From positions 1 through 64,000 of the forward strand of contig NZ_JASKMT010000006.1 in assembly GCF_030124175.1 (NCBI RefSeq): a stretch of 64,000 nt of DNA. The letters are read 5' to 3'. The translations under genes were made by a program, and so were the position numbers. The stretch's first letter is position 1, and every line of letters begins with the position of its first letter. The notes beneath the pieces are model-generated. The model saw only the letters and a program-made list of their open reading frames with translations. It did not search any database and had not been told where the DNA came from. Below, one piece after another: positions 56,769 through 64,000 of this stretch. This stretch comes from Streptomyces sp. 549 (GTDB lineage: Bacteria > Actinomycetota > Actinomycetes > Streptomycetales > Streptomycetaceae).

Positions 56769-57046
56769 CAGCGGGTCTCCTCGGTGGTGTGGTCGGTGAC
56801 GCGGATGGCGGGTGATCGGGGCGGGGTCGGGTCGTTGCGGGTCCGCCAGGCGCGGAGGGCGCGGGCGGGCTGGGTGGACAGCAGTGCGGCGTAGAGCAGT
56901 GCCTCGCGCCGCCAGCCGCGGCCGATCCACCGGTCGGGGTGGATGCGGATCTGCCAGTCGGCCCAGTCGCCTAGGCGCGTCCAGGGCTGCCAACGGCCGA
57001 GCAGGTAGCCGACGGCGAGCGCGGCGAGCAGCAGGAACGTCGTCAC
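56768..57046 (-). CDS. Small membrane-linked protein
   Basis: The 92-residue protein has one N-terminal hydrophobic helix (residues ~3-17) and basic Trp-rich body ([16 protein letters not shown]). GTG at 57046 overlaps the previous stop. Unknown role. Confidence 0.55.
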   Translation of the reverse strand: MTTFLLLAALAVGYLLGRWQPWTRLGDWADWQIRIHPDRWIGRGWRREALLYAALLSTQPARALRAWRTRNDPTPPRSPAIRVTDHTTEETR

Positions 57047-57609
57047 GGGGTCTCCTCGGTGGCGCGGTTGGTGTGCGGCGGGATGGCGGACTGGTCCCAC
57101 CAGGCGCCGGTCGTCTCGTCGATGTGGCGCCAGCCGGGGTGGGAGCCGGTGGGGAGGGTGCAGGTCCACTCGGTGAGCTGGTCGCCGCACGGGGTGGGCG
57201 TGTGGGTGATCAGGTCGGCGAGTTCCCGCCCGTAGGCGGCGAGGTCGTGCAGACCCTCGGCTTCGCGGAGGCCAGCGTCGGTGCGCAGGTCGTTGGCCGC
57301 AGCGTGCCGGGCCGCGACACCCTCGGCGCCGGGCCCGTGCTGGCGGGCGGCGGCGGTGAGCCAGTCCGGCCACTCGTCGCCGTGGCGGTAGTCGCGGCTG
57401 ACGGGCAGGTCGGTGAGGGTGTCGTCCTCGCGGCGCCAGTCGCCGTGGATGGTGGTGGCGGTGTGGCCGTTCTGGTCGGTGGCGAGGTTGATCCGGCGGG
57501 GGCTGATGTGGCCGGGGCCGTACCGGTTGGGCACGTCGGGTGCGCCGATGACGGTCAGCTCGACGGTGGTGGCGGTGACGGTGAACTCGGGCTGGGACTG
57601 GTCGCTCAC
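57043..57609 (-). CDS. Hypothetical protein
   Basis: The 188-residue protein has a beta-rich N-terminal half ([19 protein letters not shown]) and a helical half with [25 protein letters not shown] overlap. No recognised domain. Confidence 0.55.
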   Translation of the reverse strand: MSDQSQPEFTVTATTVELTVIGAPDVPNRYGPGHISPRRINLATDQNGHTATTIHGDWRREDDTLTDLPVSRDYRHGDEWPDWLTAAARQHGPGAEGVAARHAAANDLRTDAGLREAEGLHDLAAYGRELADLITHTPTPCGDQLTEWTCTLPTGSHPGWRHIDETTGAWWDQSAIPPHTNRATEETP

Positions 57610-57836
57610 GGGGTGGTCTCCTGTCGGCTGGGGTGGGTGGTGGTGCGGTCGACACCGCGGGCGGTGGTGCACCGCGCCCCGGCGGGGTCGTAGCGGTCGA
57701 GGGCCTGCTCGGCTTCGGCGGCGAGGCGGAGCCAGCGGGCGGCGCGGACGGTTCCGCGGCAGGTGCCGGCCGCCACGTAGAGGGCTTCGATGAGGCGGTC
57801 GGCGGCGAGGGTGTCGGGTAGGTCGATGCGGATCAC
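57606..57836 (-). CDS. Small helical protein
   Basis: The 76-residue protein has helices rich in Ala/Arg and one Cys-Arg-Gly turn. GAGGAG precedes the GTG. Function unknown. Confidence 0.5.
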   Translation of the reverse strand: MIRIDLPDTLAADRLIEALYVAAGTCRGTVRAARWLRLAAEAEQALDRYDPAGARCTTARGVDRTTTHPSRQETTP

Positions 57837-57852
57837 GCGGCGCTCCTCGGGA

Positions 57853-58044
57853 TCAGGCGGCGTTGAGGCGGGGTTGGGGCGGGAGGATGCGGCCGGGCAC
57901 GATGCGCCACGTGCAGGTCCAGGTGGTGCCGCAGCATCGGTAGGCGGCGGTGAGTAGCCCGCCGGTGGCGATGCCGGAGCCGGGCCGTGCGGGGCGGAGG
58001 CAGTGGTCGCAGGTGTCGGCGTAGAACCGGTTTCCGTCGGTCAT
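57853..58044 (-). CDS. Zinc-ribbon protein after helicase
   Basis: The 63-residue protein has CDHCLRPARPG and RCCGTTWTCTW, a probable zinc ribbon. ATG 58044 shares one base with the helicase stop (TGATG), so it is co-translated with DnaB. Possibly a replication accessory. Confidence 0.6.
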   Translation of the reverse strand: MTDGNRFYADTCDHCLRPARPGSGIATGGLLTAAYRCCGTTWTCTWRIVPGRILPPQPRLNAA

Positions 58045-59438
58045 CACGCGACTCCCCGAATGGCGGCGCTGGGGGTCCAGGACGGCGGGGCGATGGAGGC
58101 GAGCCGGCCGAAGTTGCCCTGGAACTGGAGGGTGACTTCGCGGCCCTGCTTGCCGTTGCGGTTCTTGCCGACGATCAGGTCGACCTTCCCGGCACTCGGG
58201 CCGGTGTCGGAACCGTCGGCGGCCAACTCGCGGTGGAGGAGAAGGATCACCGAGGCGTCCTGCTCGATCTGCGAGGAGTCCTTGAAGTCGGAGATGAGCG
58301 GCTTGCGGCCGACCTGCCCGCGGTTGAACTGCGCCAGGGCGACCACCGGGACACCGAACTCGGCGGCGAGGAGCTTCAAGTCCCGGGAGATCTTCGCGAC
58401 TTCCTGCGTGCGGGACTGTGCCCCGGATGTCGTCTCGGGGGTGATGAGCTGCATGTAGTCGACGATCACCATGCGGGGGGCGTTGCCCTGCGCGGCCATC
58501 CAGCGGACGCGTGCCCGGATCTTCCCGACGGACAGGCCGGGCGAGTCGTCGAGGATGAAGTTGTGGGCCTTGCGCATCACGTCGTCGACCTTGGCGATGC
58601 GCCGCCAGTCGTCCTGGGTCAGCTTCCGCCGGGTGAGGTGTTCGAGTTCGACGCCGGCTTCGGCGGCGGTGAGGCGGGCGATGAGCTCCTTGCGGGTCAT
58701 CTCCATGGAGGCGACGAGGACGGGCAGGTTGCGGTGGAGGGCGATGTGCGCGCCGAGGTTCATGCCGAGGAGGGACTTGCCTCCGCCGGTTGAGGCGCCG
58801 ACGACGGTGAGCTCCTTGGGCTTGAAGGCGACGATCTCGTTGAGGTCGTGCCATGGGGAGTCGAGGGCGTCGGGGTCGTCGCCGCTGTCGAGCTCGTCGA
58901 CGAAGGACTCCCAGTTGTCGGCGACGGAGAGCCGGTCGTCGGTGCCGCCGGTGGCGTCGGCGGTGAGTTCCTGGGCTTCGGCGAGGAGCTGTTCGAGGAC
59001 GTCTTCGGGGTTGGCTTCGGCGAAGCGGGCCTGCCCGGAGGCGCGGGTGGCGATCTCGGCGATGCGTCGCAGCCGGTGCTGGGTGCGGACGATTTCGGCG
59101 TACCAGGCGGCGTTGCTGGCGGTGGGGATGGATTGGGCGAGGGTGTGGAGGTAGCCCTGGCCGCCGATGCGGTCGAGGTCTCCGTGGGTGCGGAGGTGTG
59201 CGGCGACGGTGATGGGGTCGGGGCGGGTTCCGGGGCGTCCGTGGAGGTTGAGGATGGCGCGGTACACGGTGTGGTGGCGGGGCTCGTAGAAGGCTGCGCC
59301 GTCTCCGAGGACGGCTTCGGCGTGGTTGATGGCAGCGGAGTGGAGGAGCATGCCGCCGAGGACGGCGCGTTCGGCTTCGGTGTCGTGCGGCATGCGGGTG
59401 TCGATGGCGGTGGTGCCGTCGCCGTGGTCGTCGTTCAT
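58044..59438 (-). CDS. dnaB: Replicative DNA helicase, DnaB family
   Basis: The 464-residue protein has the DnaB N-terminal domain (~18-115, EAERAVLGGMLLHSAAI) and a RecA-like motor with Walker A GASTGGGKS near 205-213. Later words MVIVDYMQL and ALAQFNRGQVGRKPLISDFK are classical DnaB motifs. It unwinds the fork for phage replication. ATGA overlap with the preceding winged-helix gene implies they act together, like helicase and loader. Confidence 0.93.
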   Translation of the reverse strand: MNDDHGDGTTAIDTRMPHDTEAERAVLGGMLLHSAAINHAEAVLGDGAAFYEPRHHTVYRAILNLHGRPGTRPDPITVAAHLRTHGDLDRIGGQGYLHTLAQSIPTASNAAWYAEIVRTQHRLRRIAEIATRASGQARFAEANPEDVLEQLLAEAQELTADATGGTDDRLSVADNWESFVDELDSGDDPDALDSPWHDLNEIVAFKPKELTVVGASTGGGKSLLGMNLGAHIALHRNLPVLVASMEMTRKELIARLTAAEAGVELEHLTRRKLTQDDWRRIAKVDDVMRKAHNFILDDSPGLSVGKIRARVRWMAAQGNAPRMVIVDYMQLITPETTSGAQSRTQEVAKISRDLKLLAAEFGVPVVALAQFNRGQVGRKPLISDFKDSSQIEQDASVILLLHRELAADGSDTGPSAGKVDLIVGKNRNGKQGREVTLQFQGNFGRLASIAPPSWTPSAAIRGVA

Positions 59439-60316
59439 GCGGTGGCTCCCTGGGTGTCTGGGTGGCATTCGGGACATGGGGTGAGGGCGCGTAGGCCGCC
59501 TCGTTCGATGGCGCGGTAGCGGCTCTCGGGGTCGCAGTCGAGGTGTCCGCAGTGCGGGGGCTTCTCGTCGCGTCGCGGGCCGGGCAACGGCGGCGGAGTG
59601 GAGAAGGCCGGCGGGAGTCCGCGCCATCCGCCGCGGAGGAAGAACGTGGCGTACATCGGTGGCTGCTTCGCGCGGGCCTTGGCGGCGCGGGCGAAGTCGA
59701 CCATGGCGGGGATGCCGCACTTGCGGATGAGGTGAGCGGTCTCGATCCAGTCCTCGGACTTCATGCCCCAGCTGACGGTGATGCCAGCTTCGGTCATCGC
59801 GGCCATGAGTTGGTGGCAGAGAGCTCCGGCGTCGGACTGGCCGTCGGGCCTGCTTGCTTTATTGGGTATGGGAGAGGTGCCCCGGTTTTCGGGGCGCAAC
59901 GGGTCAAAATTCGGGGCACAAACTTCGGCTTGTGCCCCGAATTCCGGGGCGCTACCGGAACCCTCTTGCGCCCTGAGAACCGGGGCACTACCGGACTCTT
60001 GCGCCCCGGAATCCGGGGCACTGGAAGAGGCGGTTCGGACGTAGTCGACGGCCTTCGGAAGCCGGTAGAGGGGGCTCCGACGCCCCTTGGCCGGCTCCGC
60101 AATCTCCAGCTCGCCGAGCTCCAGCGCCTTCTTCACAGCCGCTTCCGCGGTGCCCTTCGAGGCGGAGTTCAGGGCGACGCGTGAGATCTCCCGCTGGCCG
60201 ATGCGCACCTCGCACGCGGCGGTGCGCACCTGGTCGGCGACGTAGAGCAGCACCAACCTGGCGTTCCCCTTCGACTGGCTGTGCTTCCACACCCAGTCCA
60301 TGGCGTCGAGGGTCAC
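59435..60316 (-). CDS. Winged-helix replication protein with Pro/Ala-rich linker
   Basis: The 293-residue protein has an N-terminal winged-helix domain (~1-90, WVWKHSQSKGNARLVLLYV). A linker (~95-145) of repeated Ser-Ala-Pro/Ala-Gln units and a C-terminal part with MSEDW-like helices and a CGHLDC...CPEC site (~255-285) follow. Translationally coupled to dnaB, it is a candidate initiator or helicase loader (DnaD/O-protein-like). GTG start after AAGGA. The TATGAT promoter at 60404 drives it. Confidence 0.7.
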   Translation of the reverse strand: MTLDAMDWVWKHSQSKGNARLVLLYVADQVRTAACEVRIGQREISRVALNSASKGTAEAAVKKALELGELEIAEPAKGRRSPLYRLPKAVDYVRTASSSAPDSGAQESGSAPVLRAQEGSGSAPEFGAQAEVCAPNFDPLRPENRGTSPIPNKASRPDGQSDAGALCHQLMAAMTEAGITVSWGMKSEDWIETAHLIRKCGIPAMVDFARAAKARAKQPPMYATFFLRGGWRGLPPAFSTPPPLPGPRRDEKPPHCGHLDCDPESRYRAIERGGLRALTPCPECHPDTQGATA

Positions 60317-60398
60317 TCGGGTCCTTCTTCCATTCGTGCTGATCAGGGCAGGGGTGTGGTTGTGATCTGGGCTAGGGGACCCCTGACGTCACTTGCCC

Positions 60399-60455
60399 AT
60401 CATAGCTAAGAAAGCGAAGTTGCGTTGTTGTGTCGTGTAGCAAATCCGCTACGCT
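60399..60455. promoter_or_regulatory. Divergent promoters between replication and antitoxin genes
   Basis: Minus strand: TATGAT at 60404-60399, giving a leader of about 75 nt to the winged-helix gene. Plus strand: TTGTGT (60428-60433), 16 nt, TACGCT (60450-60455), ATG at 60462 with no ribosome site. A GTAGC-N6-GCTAC inverted repeat (60437-60452) covers the plus promoter and could be the antitoxin's operator. Confidence 0.55.
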
Positions 60456-60461
60456 GTCGAC

Positions 60462-60749
60462 ATGAGCACCCGCACCGAGCACCGCGCGAAGATCGCCGAG
60501 GCGCGCAACGTCCTGGGCGAAGTGATCGCGCGCGCGCGCTTCGCCGGGGAGCCGACCGTCCTGATCAACCGAGGCAAGGAAGCCGCGGCGATCGTCGGGC
60601 ACGACTTCTACGTGCAGGCGCAGGAGGACCGGCGCACCGTCGAGGCGCTGCACCGACTGCTGGCCGAGATGCCGAACCGCAAGCGCGCGGAGGAACTGCA
60701 CGACGACCTCGCACGCGTCCGGGACGAACTCGCCGCCGCCGACTCCTGA
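60462..60749 (+). CDS. Phd/YefM-type antitoxin
   Basis: The 95-residue protein has the Phd fold pattern: EARNVLGEVIARARFAGEP, then TVLINRGKEAAAIVGHDFY (residues ~12-50) and a helical C-terminus. Phd proteins repress their own promoter through palindromes and neutralise a toxin; no toxin gene is adjacent, so it is an orphan. It may bind the GTAGC repeat upstream and control the replication operon, or block a host toxin. Confidence 0.8.
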   Translation: MSTRTEHRAKIAEARNVLGEVIARARFAGEPTVLINRGKEAAAIVGHDFYVQAQEDRRTVEALHRLLAEMPNRKRAEELHDDLARVRDELAAADS

Positions 60750-60769
60750 TCGCATCGCCTGTCCTTCCT

Positions 60770-60794
60770 GGCCCCGCACCGTGTGTGCGGGGCC
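60770..60794. terminator. Perfect 10-bp hairpin terminator
   Basis: Bases 60770-60779 pair with 60785-60794 around a 5-nt loop, between the convergent antitoxin and HTH genes. Bidirectional. Confidence 0.75.
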
Positions 60795-60802
60795 GACTGC
60801 TG

Positions 60803-61144
60803 TCACTGGCCCTGGTTGGCCCGGCGGACACCTGTGGCCCTAATGCCGCGGTACGCCTTGTGCTCGGTGGACGGGGACGGCTTGCGGTAGCCGTGTCGGG
60901 CGAGCCGCGCGTAGACGGTGCTGTGCCGGACCCCGAGGATCTTGGCGAGCCGGTAGACGGTGACGCCTTGCTCGACGAGGACGGCCAGCGCCTCGGTGAA
61001 GTCCCGGCTGACCTGGCGCTTCGGGTCGTCGAGGGGGGTGTGTCCGCCGACGGTCTTGGCGATGGCTTGCATGGCACGGAGTTCGGCGGCGACTTCGGGT
61101 GTGACCGCGTCGATGCTTGTCGGGGTGTCGTCCTCGCGGGCCAT
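60803..61144 (-). CDS. HTH DNA-binding protein
   Basis: The 113-residue protein has a HTH near residues 62-92 (LVEQGVTVYRLAKILGVRHS), similar to resolvase-type HTH. TGATG overlap with the preceding gene. Likely a regulator of the right-arm genes. Confidence 0.7.
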   Translation of the reverse strand: MAREDDTPTSIDAVTPEVAAELRAMQAIAKTVGGHTPLDDPKRQVSRDFTEALAVLVEQGVTVYRLAKILGVRHSTVYARLARHGYRKPSPSTEHKAYRGIRATGVRRANQGQ

Positions 61145-61326
61145 CAGGTGTCCTCTCGTTGTGGGCAGGTGGCCCGGTGGGTGGTGATGCGGTGGGTGAG
61201 TGCGGGGATGCCGTCCCCGGCGGCGGCGTCCGTGTGGCCGCACCGGCAGCGGTAGTCGGCCGTCGGCGGCCGGGCCTGCATACGGATGTGCAGACCCGGC
61301 AGGGACGCGGGCGGCCAGCGGGTCAC
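61144..61326 (-). CDS. Small zinc-type protein
   Basis: The 60-residue protein has YRCRCGHTDAAAG and a HxxTHRATC tail, a likely zinc ribbon. GTG start. Function unknown. Confidence 0.55.
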   Translation of the reverse strand: MTRWPPASLPGLHIRMQARPPTADYRCRCGHTDAAAGDGIPALTHRITTHRATCPQREDT

Positions 61327-61342
61327 GGCGGCACCTGGCGGA

Positions 61343-62185
61343 TCACGCCGCCTCCTCGTACTGCCGCCGCTGCCCGGGGCTGCGGTGGCCCGCGAGGATC
61401 TGCCGGACGTACGCCTCTGTCCGGTCGACCCGGGTCGCGATCTCGTGCGTGGACACCCCGCACGCCATGAGGTGGTTGATCTCGGCGGCGAGCCAGGCCC
61501 GGCCCTTGTCTCGGACCTCGGCCGTGCGCGGGTCGAAGTCGGGGTCGTCCAGGTGCCCGTAGTCCTCCCACCACGTCGGGTCCGGCCAGCCCGCGCGGCG
61601 GGCGTCGTTACTGGCCCGGCTCGCTGTCCGAGACGGGGTCGCAGTGGTGTGGGCGAGACGGGTGTACGTAGCCGCGATGGTGTCGGCGGTGGCCGCGGCG
61701 AGCGTTTCGACCCCGGCCGTGATCCGCTTGATGGTGGTCGGGTCGAGGCCGGTTTCGATGGCGAGCCGAGCCCTGCTGTAGCCGACCGCAGTGAGAGCGC
61801 GGAGGCGACGGGTACTCCCGATCGCGGGGACGCTGCGGCCTGGCGCGGCGCAGTCCCCGGGCTGGAGGGCGAGAATTGCCGCGGCGGTTGAGCGGTGAAG
61901 TCGCCGGTAGCGGCCCCGGCGTAGGCGTCGGAGGGTGCATCCGCCGAGCCCGGTCGCGGCTTCGAGCTGGTTCCAGCCGGCGCCTGCGGTGATGAGTCGT
62001 TGGAGGTGTTCGCGGACGGGTTCGGCGGGCACGGTGAGGGCGCGGCCGGTTTCGGCGAGGTGGCGGCGGCGCTTGGCGTAGGCGTTCTCGGCGCGGCGGC
62101 AGGGCGGGCAGGAGCAGCCTCTGACTCCGGAGCCGGGGCGGCCCTTAGCGCGGGCGGTGGTGCCGTGGTCGGGCAGGGGCTTCAC
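61343..62185 (-). CDS. Multi-HTH DNA-binding protein
   Basis: The 280-residue protein has an N-terminal CSCPPCRRAENAYAKRRR motif and several HTH-like units: GAGWNQLEAATGLGGCTLRR (~68-87), AIETGLDPTTIKRITAG and GVSTHEIATRVDRTEAYVRQ (near the C-terminus). This architecture is common in actinophage HTH proteins. It may regulate early genes. Overlaps its neighbour by GTGA. Confidence 0.75.
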   Translation of the reverse strand: MKPLPDHGTTARAKGRPGSGVRGCSCPPCRRAENAYAKRRRHLAETGRALTVPAEPVREHLQRLITAGAGWNQLEAATGLGGCTLRRLRRGRYRRLHRSTAAAILALQPGDCAAPGRSVPAIGSTRRLRALTAVGYSRARLAIETGLDPTTIKRITAGVETLAAATADTIAATYTRLAHTTATPSRTASRASNDARRAGWPDPTWWEDYGHLDDPDFDPRTAEVRDKGRAWLAAEINHLMACGVSTHEIATRVDRTEAYVRQILAGHRSPGQRRQYEEAA

Positions 62186-62403
62186 CAGCCGTCTCCCTTC
62201 TTGATGGCGGGCGGGGTGTTGCCGATGTGCCAGAGGCCGCAGGCGTGGCAGGTGTAGGCGCGGAGAGCGACGCCGGGGTAGAGGCGGCGGGCGACGGAGC
62301 GCGCCGTGCGGCGGTTGGCGTACCGCTGCTTGCCTGTGGTGGGGCAGGTGCTGATCTGGAGCGAGGAGGGCCGGGCCTGGGCCGGCTTGCGGTGGTGCTT
62401 CAT
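62182..62403 (-). CDS. Small zinc-ribbon protein
   Basis: The 73-residue basic protein has Cys at residue ~20 and CHACGLWHIG near 53-62, forming a ribbon. ATGA overlap. Similar words occur in many actinophage small proteins. Confidence 0.6.
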   Translation of the reverse strand: MKHHRKPAQARPSSLQISTCPTTGKQRYANRRTARSVARRLYPGVALRAYTCHACGLWHIGNTPPAIKKGDGW

Positions 62404-62633
62404 CGGGGCACCTCGGCGGCGAGGTCGTGGGCGATGGTGTCTTCGCTGTAGCCGAGGAGGTTGGCGATGGCGGCGATGGTGTGGCCGAGGGCGTGGAGTC
62501 GGCGGGCGGCCCATCGGCGTTCCGGAATGCTGATGTCGACGAGTTCGCCGTTGAGGCGGCGTTCTACGGCGACGACGTCGATGGTGTTGCCGTCGTGCTG
62601 GACGGTCGTGAACGGGGCGAGCCGGCCGCTCAT
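62400..62633 (-). CDS. HTH protein
   Basis: The 77-residue protein has a HTH at ~45-75 (LGHTIAAIANLLGYSEDTIA). ATGA coupling to both sides. Probable small transcription factor. Confidence 0.65.
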   Translation of the reverse strand: MSGRLAPFTTVQHDGNTIDVVAVERRLNGELVDISIPERRWAARRLHALGHTIAAIANLLGYSEDTIAHDLAAEVPR

Positions 62634-62809
62634 CGGGGGACTCCCGGCTTGTGGGTGCCGCAGCGGCAGGTCTCGAAGGTGCCCTTGCAGGTCGGGCAGG
62701 GCCGCTCAGCGAGGCGTGCGGCGCGTCGGTCGGAGAGGGGTACGCCGACGAGGACCATGAGGAGTGCGGCGGCCCCGCATGCGGCGGCGATGATTCCGGC
62801 GTCGGTCAT
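62630..62809 (-). CDS. 59-residue membrane-anchored zinc protein
   Basis: ATG 62809 opens a frame with one hydrophobic helix (residues ~4-25) and a C-terminal CPTCKGTFETCRCG zinc knuckle (~38-51). Its TGA overlaps the next ATG (ATGA), and its own start overlaps the previous gene. Good codon use. Function unknown. Confidence 0.55.
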   Translation of the reverse strand: MTDAGIIAAACGAAALLMVLVGVPLSDRRAARLAERPCPTCKGTFETCRCGTHKPGVPR

Positions 62810-63069
62810 CGGCGCTCACCCCTGTCGCGGCGGACCGCCTCAGCGAGCCGGTCGAACGCTTCGGCCTCGGCTTCGGTGAGGGAGCCGTCCGCGGGGACGG
62901 GCAGGGCCTCCGCGGCGTCCAGGGCGCGGGACCAGCGGCGCAGCGCCCGGTGCTGCCGCCAGAGGAGGCGGGCAGCCCACACGCCGAGCAGCACCATCGC
63001 GGCGGCGAGGATGCCGTGGGCGACGAGGGCGACGAGTAGCAGCCGGTCGATGAACTCGAAGACGTTCAT
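62806..63069 (-). CDS. Small membrane protein
   Basis: The 87-residue protein has one long hydrophobic helix (~8-35) and an acidic/basic amphipathic tail. ATG 63069 overlaps the previous stop. Unknown role. Confidence 0.6.
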   Translation of the reverse strand: MNVFEFIDRLLLVALVAHGILAAAMVLLGVWAARLLWRQHRALRRWSRALDAAEALPVPADGSLTEAEAEAFDRLAEAVRRDRGERR

Positions 63070-63464
63070 GCGGCGCCTCCGAGGGCGTCTCGGAGGGGGC
63101 GGACGTTGATGCCGGTGGGGTGGGTGGGCTGGTCGTCGGGGTCGACGTCGCGCACCCCGGCGGGCACGGTCACGGCGCGGGCGTTGTCGAGCGCGGCGCG
63201 GAGCCGCTGCACGTCGGCCTCCAGCCGGTCGGCGCGGGCCGCAGCCTCGGCGAGCTGGTTGGCGCGGGCGTTGGCCCGGTCCCGGGCGGTGTTCGCCTCA
63301 GCGAGGCGGGCCGTCAGGGCGTCGAGCGCGGTGCGGGTGCAGGCCAGGTCGGCGGCGGCCTCAGCGACGGCGGCACGCGCCTCAGCGGCGTCCTGGGCCG
63401 CCTCCTGGGCGCGCCGGTCGGCTATGGCCGCGGCACTGTGCCGGGCGCGGTAGCGGGCAAGCAT
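63066..63464 (-). CDS. Long coiled-coil protein
   Basis: The 132-residue Ala/Arg-rich coiled coil (~10-105) has a short Asp/Pro tail. GGAGA precedes ATG 63464. Such proteins may scaffold membrane neighbours (the next two genes encode small membrane proteins). Confidence 0.6.
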   Translation of the reverse strand: MLARYRARHSAAAIADRRAQEAAQDAAEARAAVAEAAADLACTRTALDALTARLAEANTARDRANARANQLAEAAARADRLEADVQRLRAALDNARAVTVPAGVRDVDPDDQPTHPTGINVRPLRDALGGAA

Positions 63465-63491
63465 CGGAGTCTCCGATCGGTACGGTGGGTG

Positions 63492-63522
63492 GGGCCGCCC
63501 CCGCTCGAATCGGGGGCGGCCC
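63492..63522. terminator. Perfect 12-bp hairpin terminator
   Basis: Bases 63492-63503 pair perfectly with 63511-63522 around a 7-nt loop, downstream of the DUF5131 gene. Confidence 0.75.
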
Positions 63523-63532
63523 GTGGGCGTCA

Positions 63533-64000
63533 TCAGGTGGTGAGGACGGCGGCCGGGTGGACGGCGGGGAACTCGTCCCACGTCCGGCCGTCCAGGACCC
63601 GGCCAGCGCGGCCCTTGCCAGCGCGGAGCATGATCTGGCCGTCCACGTCTCCGGGCCCGGCGAACAGCAGCCGGGTGGACGCGCGCGCCCGATCGGGCAC
63701 GTCCGGGCCGTAGCTCGAAGGGGCGGCCACCCACTCCCCGTGCTGCTTAAACAGGTAGGGCACGCCCGCCTGCTGGCACTGGTCACGCAGGGAGCGCGCC
63801 CAGTCCGGGTGCATGGGACGGGCGCGGTGGCCGGACTCCCCGCCGACGATCACCCAGTGCAGCGCCCCCCAAGCGGGGCCCGGCGTAAGCCCGCACCCGG
63901 CCTCGTGCATGTAGTACGGCGGCCCGTAGCCGCCACAGGTGCAGTCCTTGGACTCCTCGAAGAACGGCAGCTTCACCGGGCCGAGGAGCGGTTCGCAGGA
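63533..64000 (-). CDS. DUF5131 / phage Gp37-Gp68-type protein, truncated by window edge
   Basis: The frame is open to the edge, so the N-terminal part is missing. Visible words are a start-side SCEPLLGPVKL, LHWVIVGGESGHRARPMHPD and VPYLFKQHGEWVA, all conserved in the DUF5131 family. An internal GTG at 63976 is possible but would cut off the EPLLGP segment. The family is common in phages; its biochemical role is unclear, with radical-SAM-like features proposed elsewhere but not visible in this piece. Confidence 0.8.
   Translation of the reverse strand, partial: SCEPLLGPVKLPFFEESKDCTCGGYGPPYYMHEAGCGLTPGPAWGALHWVIVGGESGHRARPMHPDWARSLRDQCQQAGVPYLFKQHGEWVAAPSSYGPDVPDRARASTRLLFAGPGDVDGQIMLRAGKGRAGRVLDGRTWDEFPAVHPAAVLTT

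Noticed and set aside
62788..62800. Sixth late-promoter copy on the minus strand (GATGATTCCGG)
   Set aside because: It matches only part of the motif, lies within a coding region and has no -10 at the right distance.

Overview
The window is a high-GC actinobacterial sequence from a Streptomyces phage, prophage or phage-plasmid. Supporting features are the WhiB protein, the DUF1360/DUF3307/DUF6011/DUF6919-type families, GTG starts, dense GTGA/ATGA/TGATG gene overlaps and GC-rich perfect hairpins used as terminators. It carries a nearly complete siphophage gene set. No rRNA gene, complete tRNA, CRISPR array or insertion sequence was seen. The right edge cuts a gene (63533 to beyond 64000), so the element continues past the window.

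Left control region (1-7306). It holds two XRE regulators (432-662, 1234-2463), short zinc-ribbon genes, and an overlapping minus-strand operon. That operon contains a small protein, a tyrosine recombinase resembling Cre in layout, and two endonuclease-VII-type HNH nucleases. A divergent promoter region with two perfect GTAAAG-N3-CTTTAC palindromes lies at 5221-5270. A four-gene minus operon of small membrane, coiled-coil and zinc proteins follows.

Late region (7421-36661, plus strand). The order is small terminase; an unusual insert of two sugar-nucleotide SDR enzymes, three glycosyltransferases and a methyltransferase-like protein; large terminase; portal; a giant 2H-phosphoesterase/MuF/protease fusion; a 20-residue gene; major capsid; head-tail connectors; tail tube; frameshifted tail chaperone; tape measure with an M23 peptidase; minor tail proteins; amidase-LysM endolysin; holin; and a further glycosyltransferase. 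Five near-identical promoter-like elements (CGGAATGATC, 16 nt, TACCGT-like) punctuate this region. One lies inside the fused MuF-protease gene, next to a strong internal ribosome site.

Right arm (36633-64000, mostly minus). It opens with WhiB plus small regulators and a terminator-flanked membrane protein that looks like a moron. A ribbon-helix-helix gene has three operator repeats. A plasmid/AICE-like block follows: an FtsK/TraB-type ATPase, a DUF2637 coiled-coil membrane protein, many small genes, and an XRE-Nudix/Nudix pair. About 160 bp of GATC-rich inverted repeats lies just downstream of the ATPase gene and is a candidate clt or origin. The rest holds two DNA methyltransferases, a HIT protein, an ASCH protein, a DnaB helicase with a winged-helix partner, an orphan Phd antitoxin, HTH proteins and a truncated DUF5131 gene.

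The genome reads as a temperate siphophage joined to a conjugative-element-like transfer and replication module. A Cre-like recombinase and replicative helicase without an obvious arm-binding integrase fit a phage-plasmid or mobile-element hybrid, but integration is not excluded. Functions come from motifs and gene order only; no database search was run.
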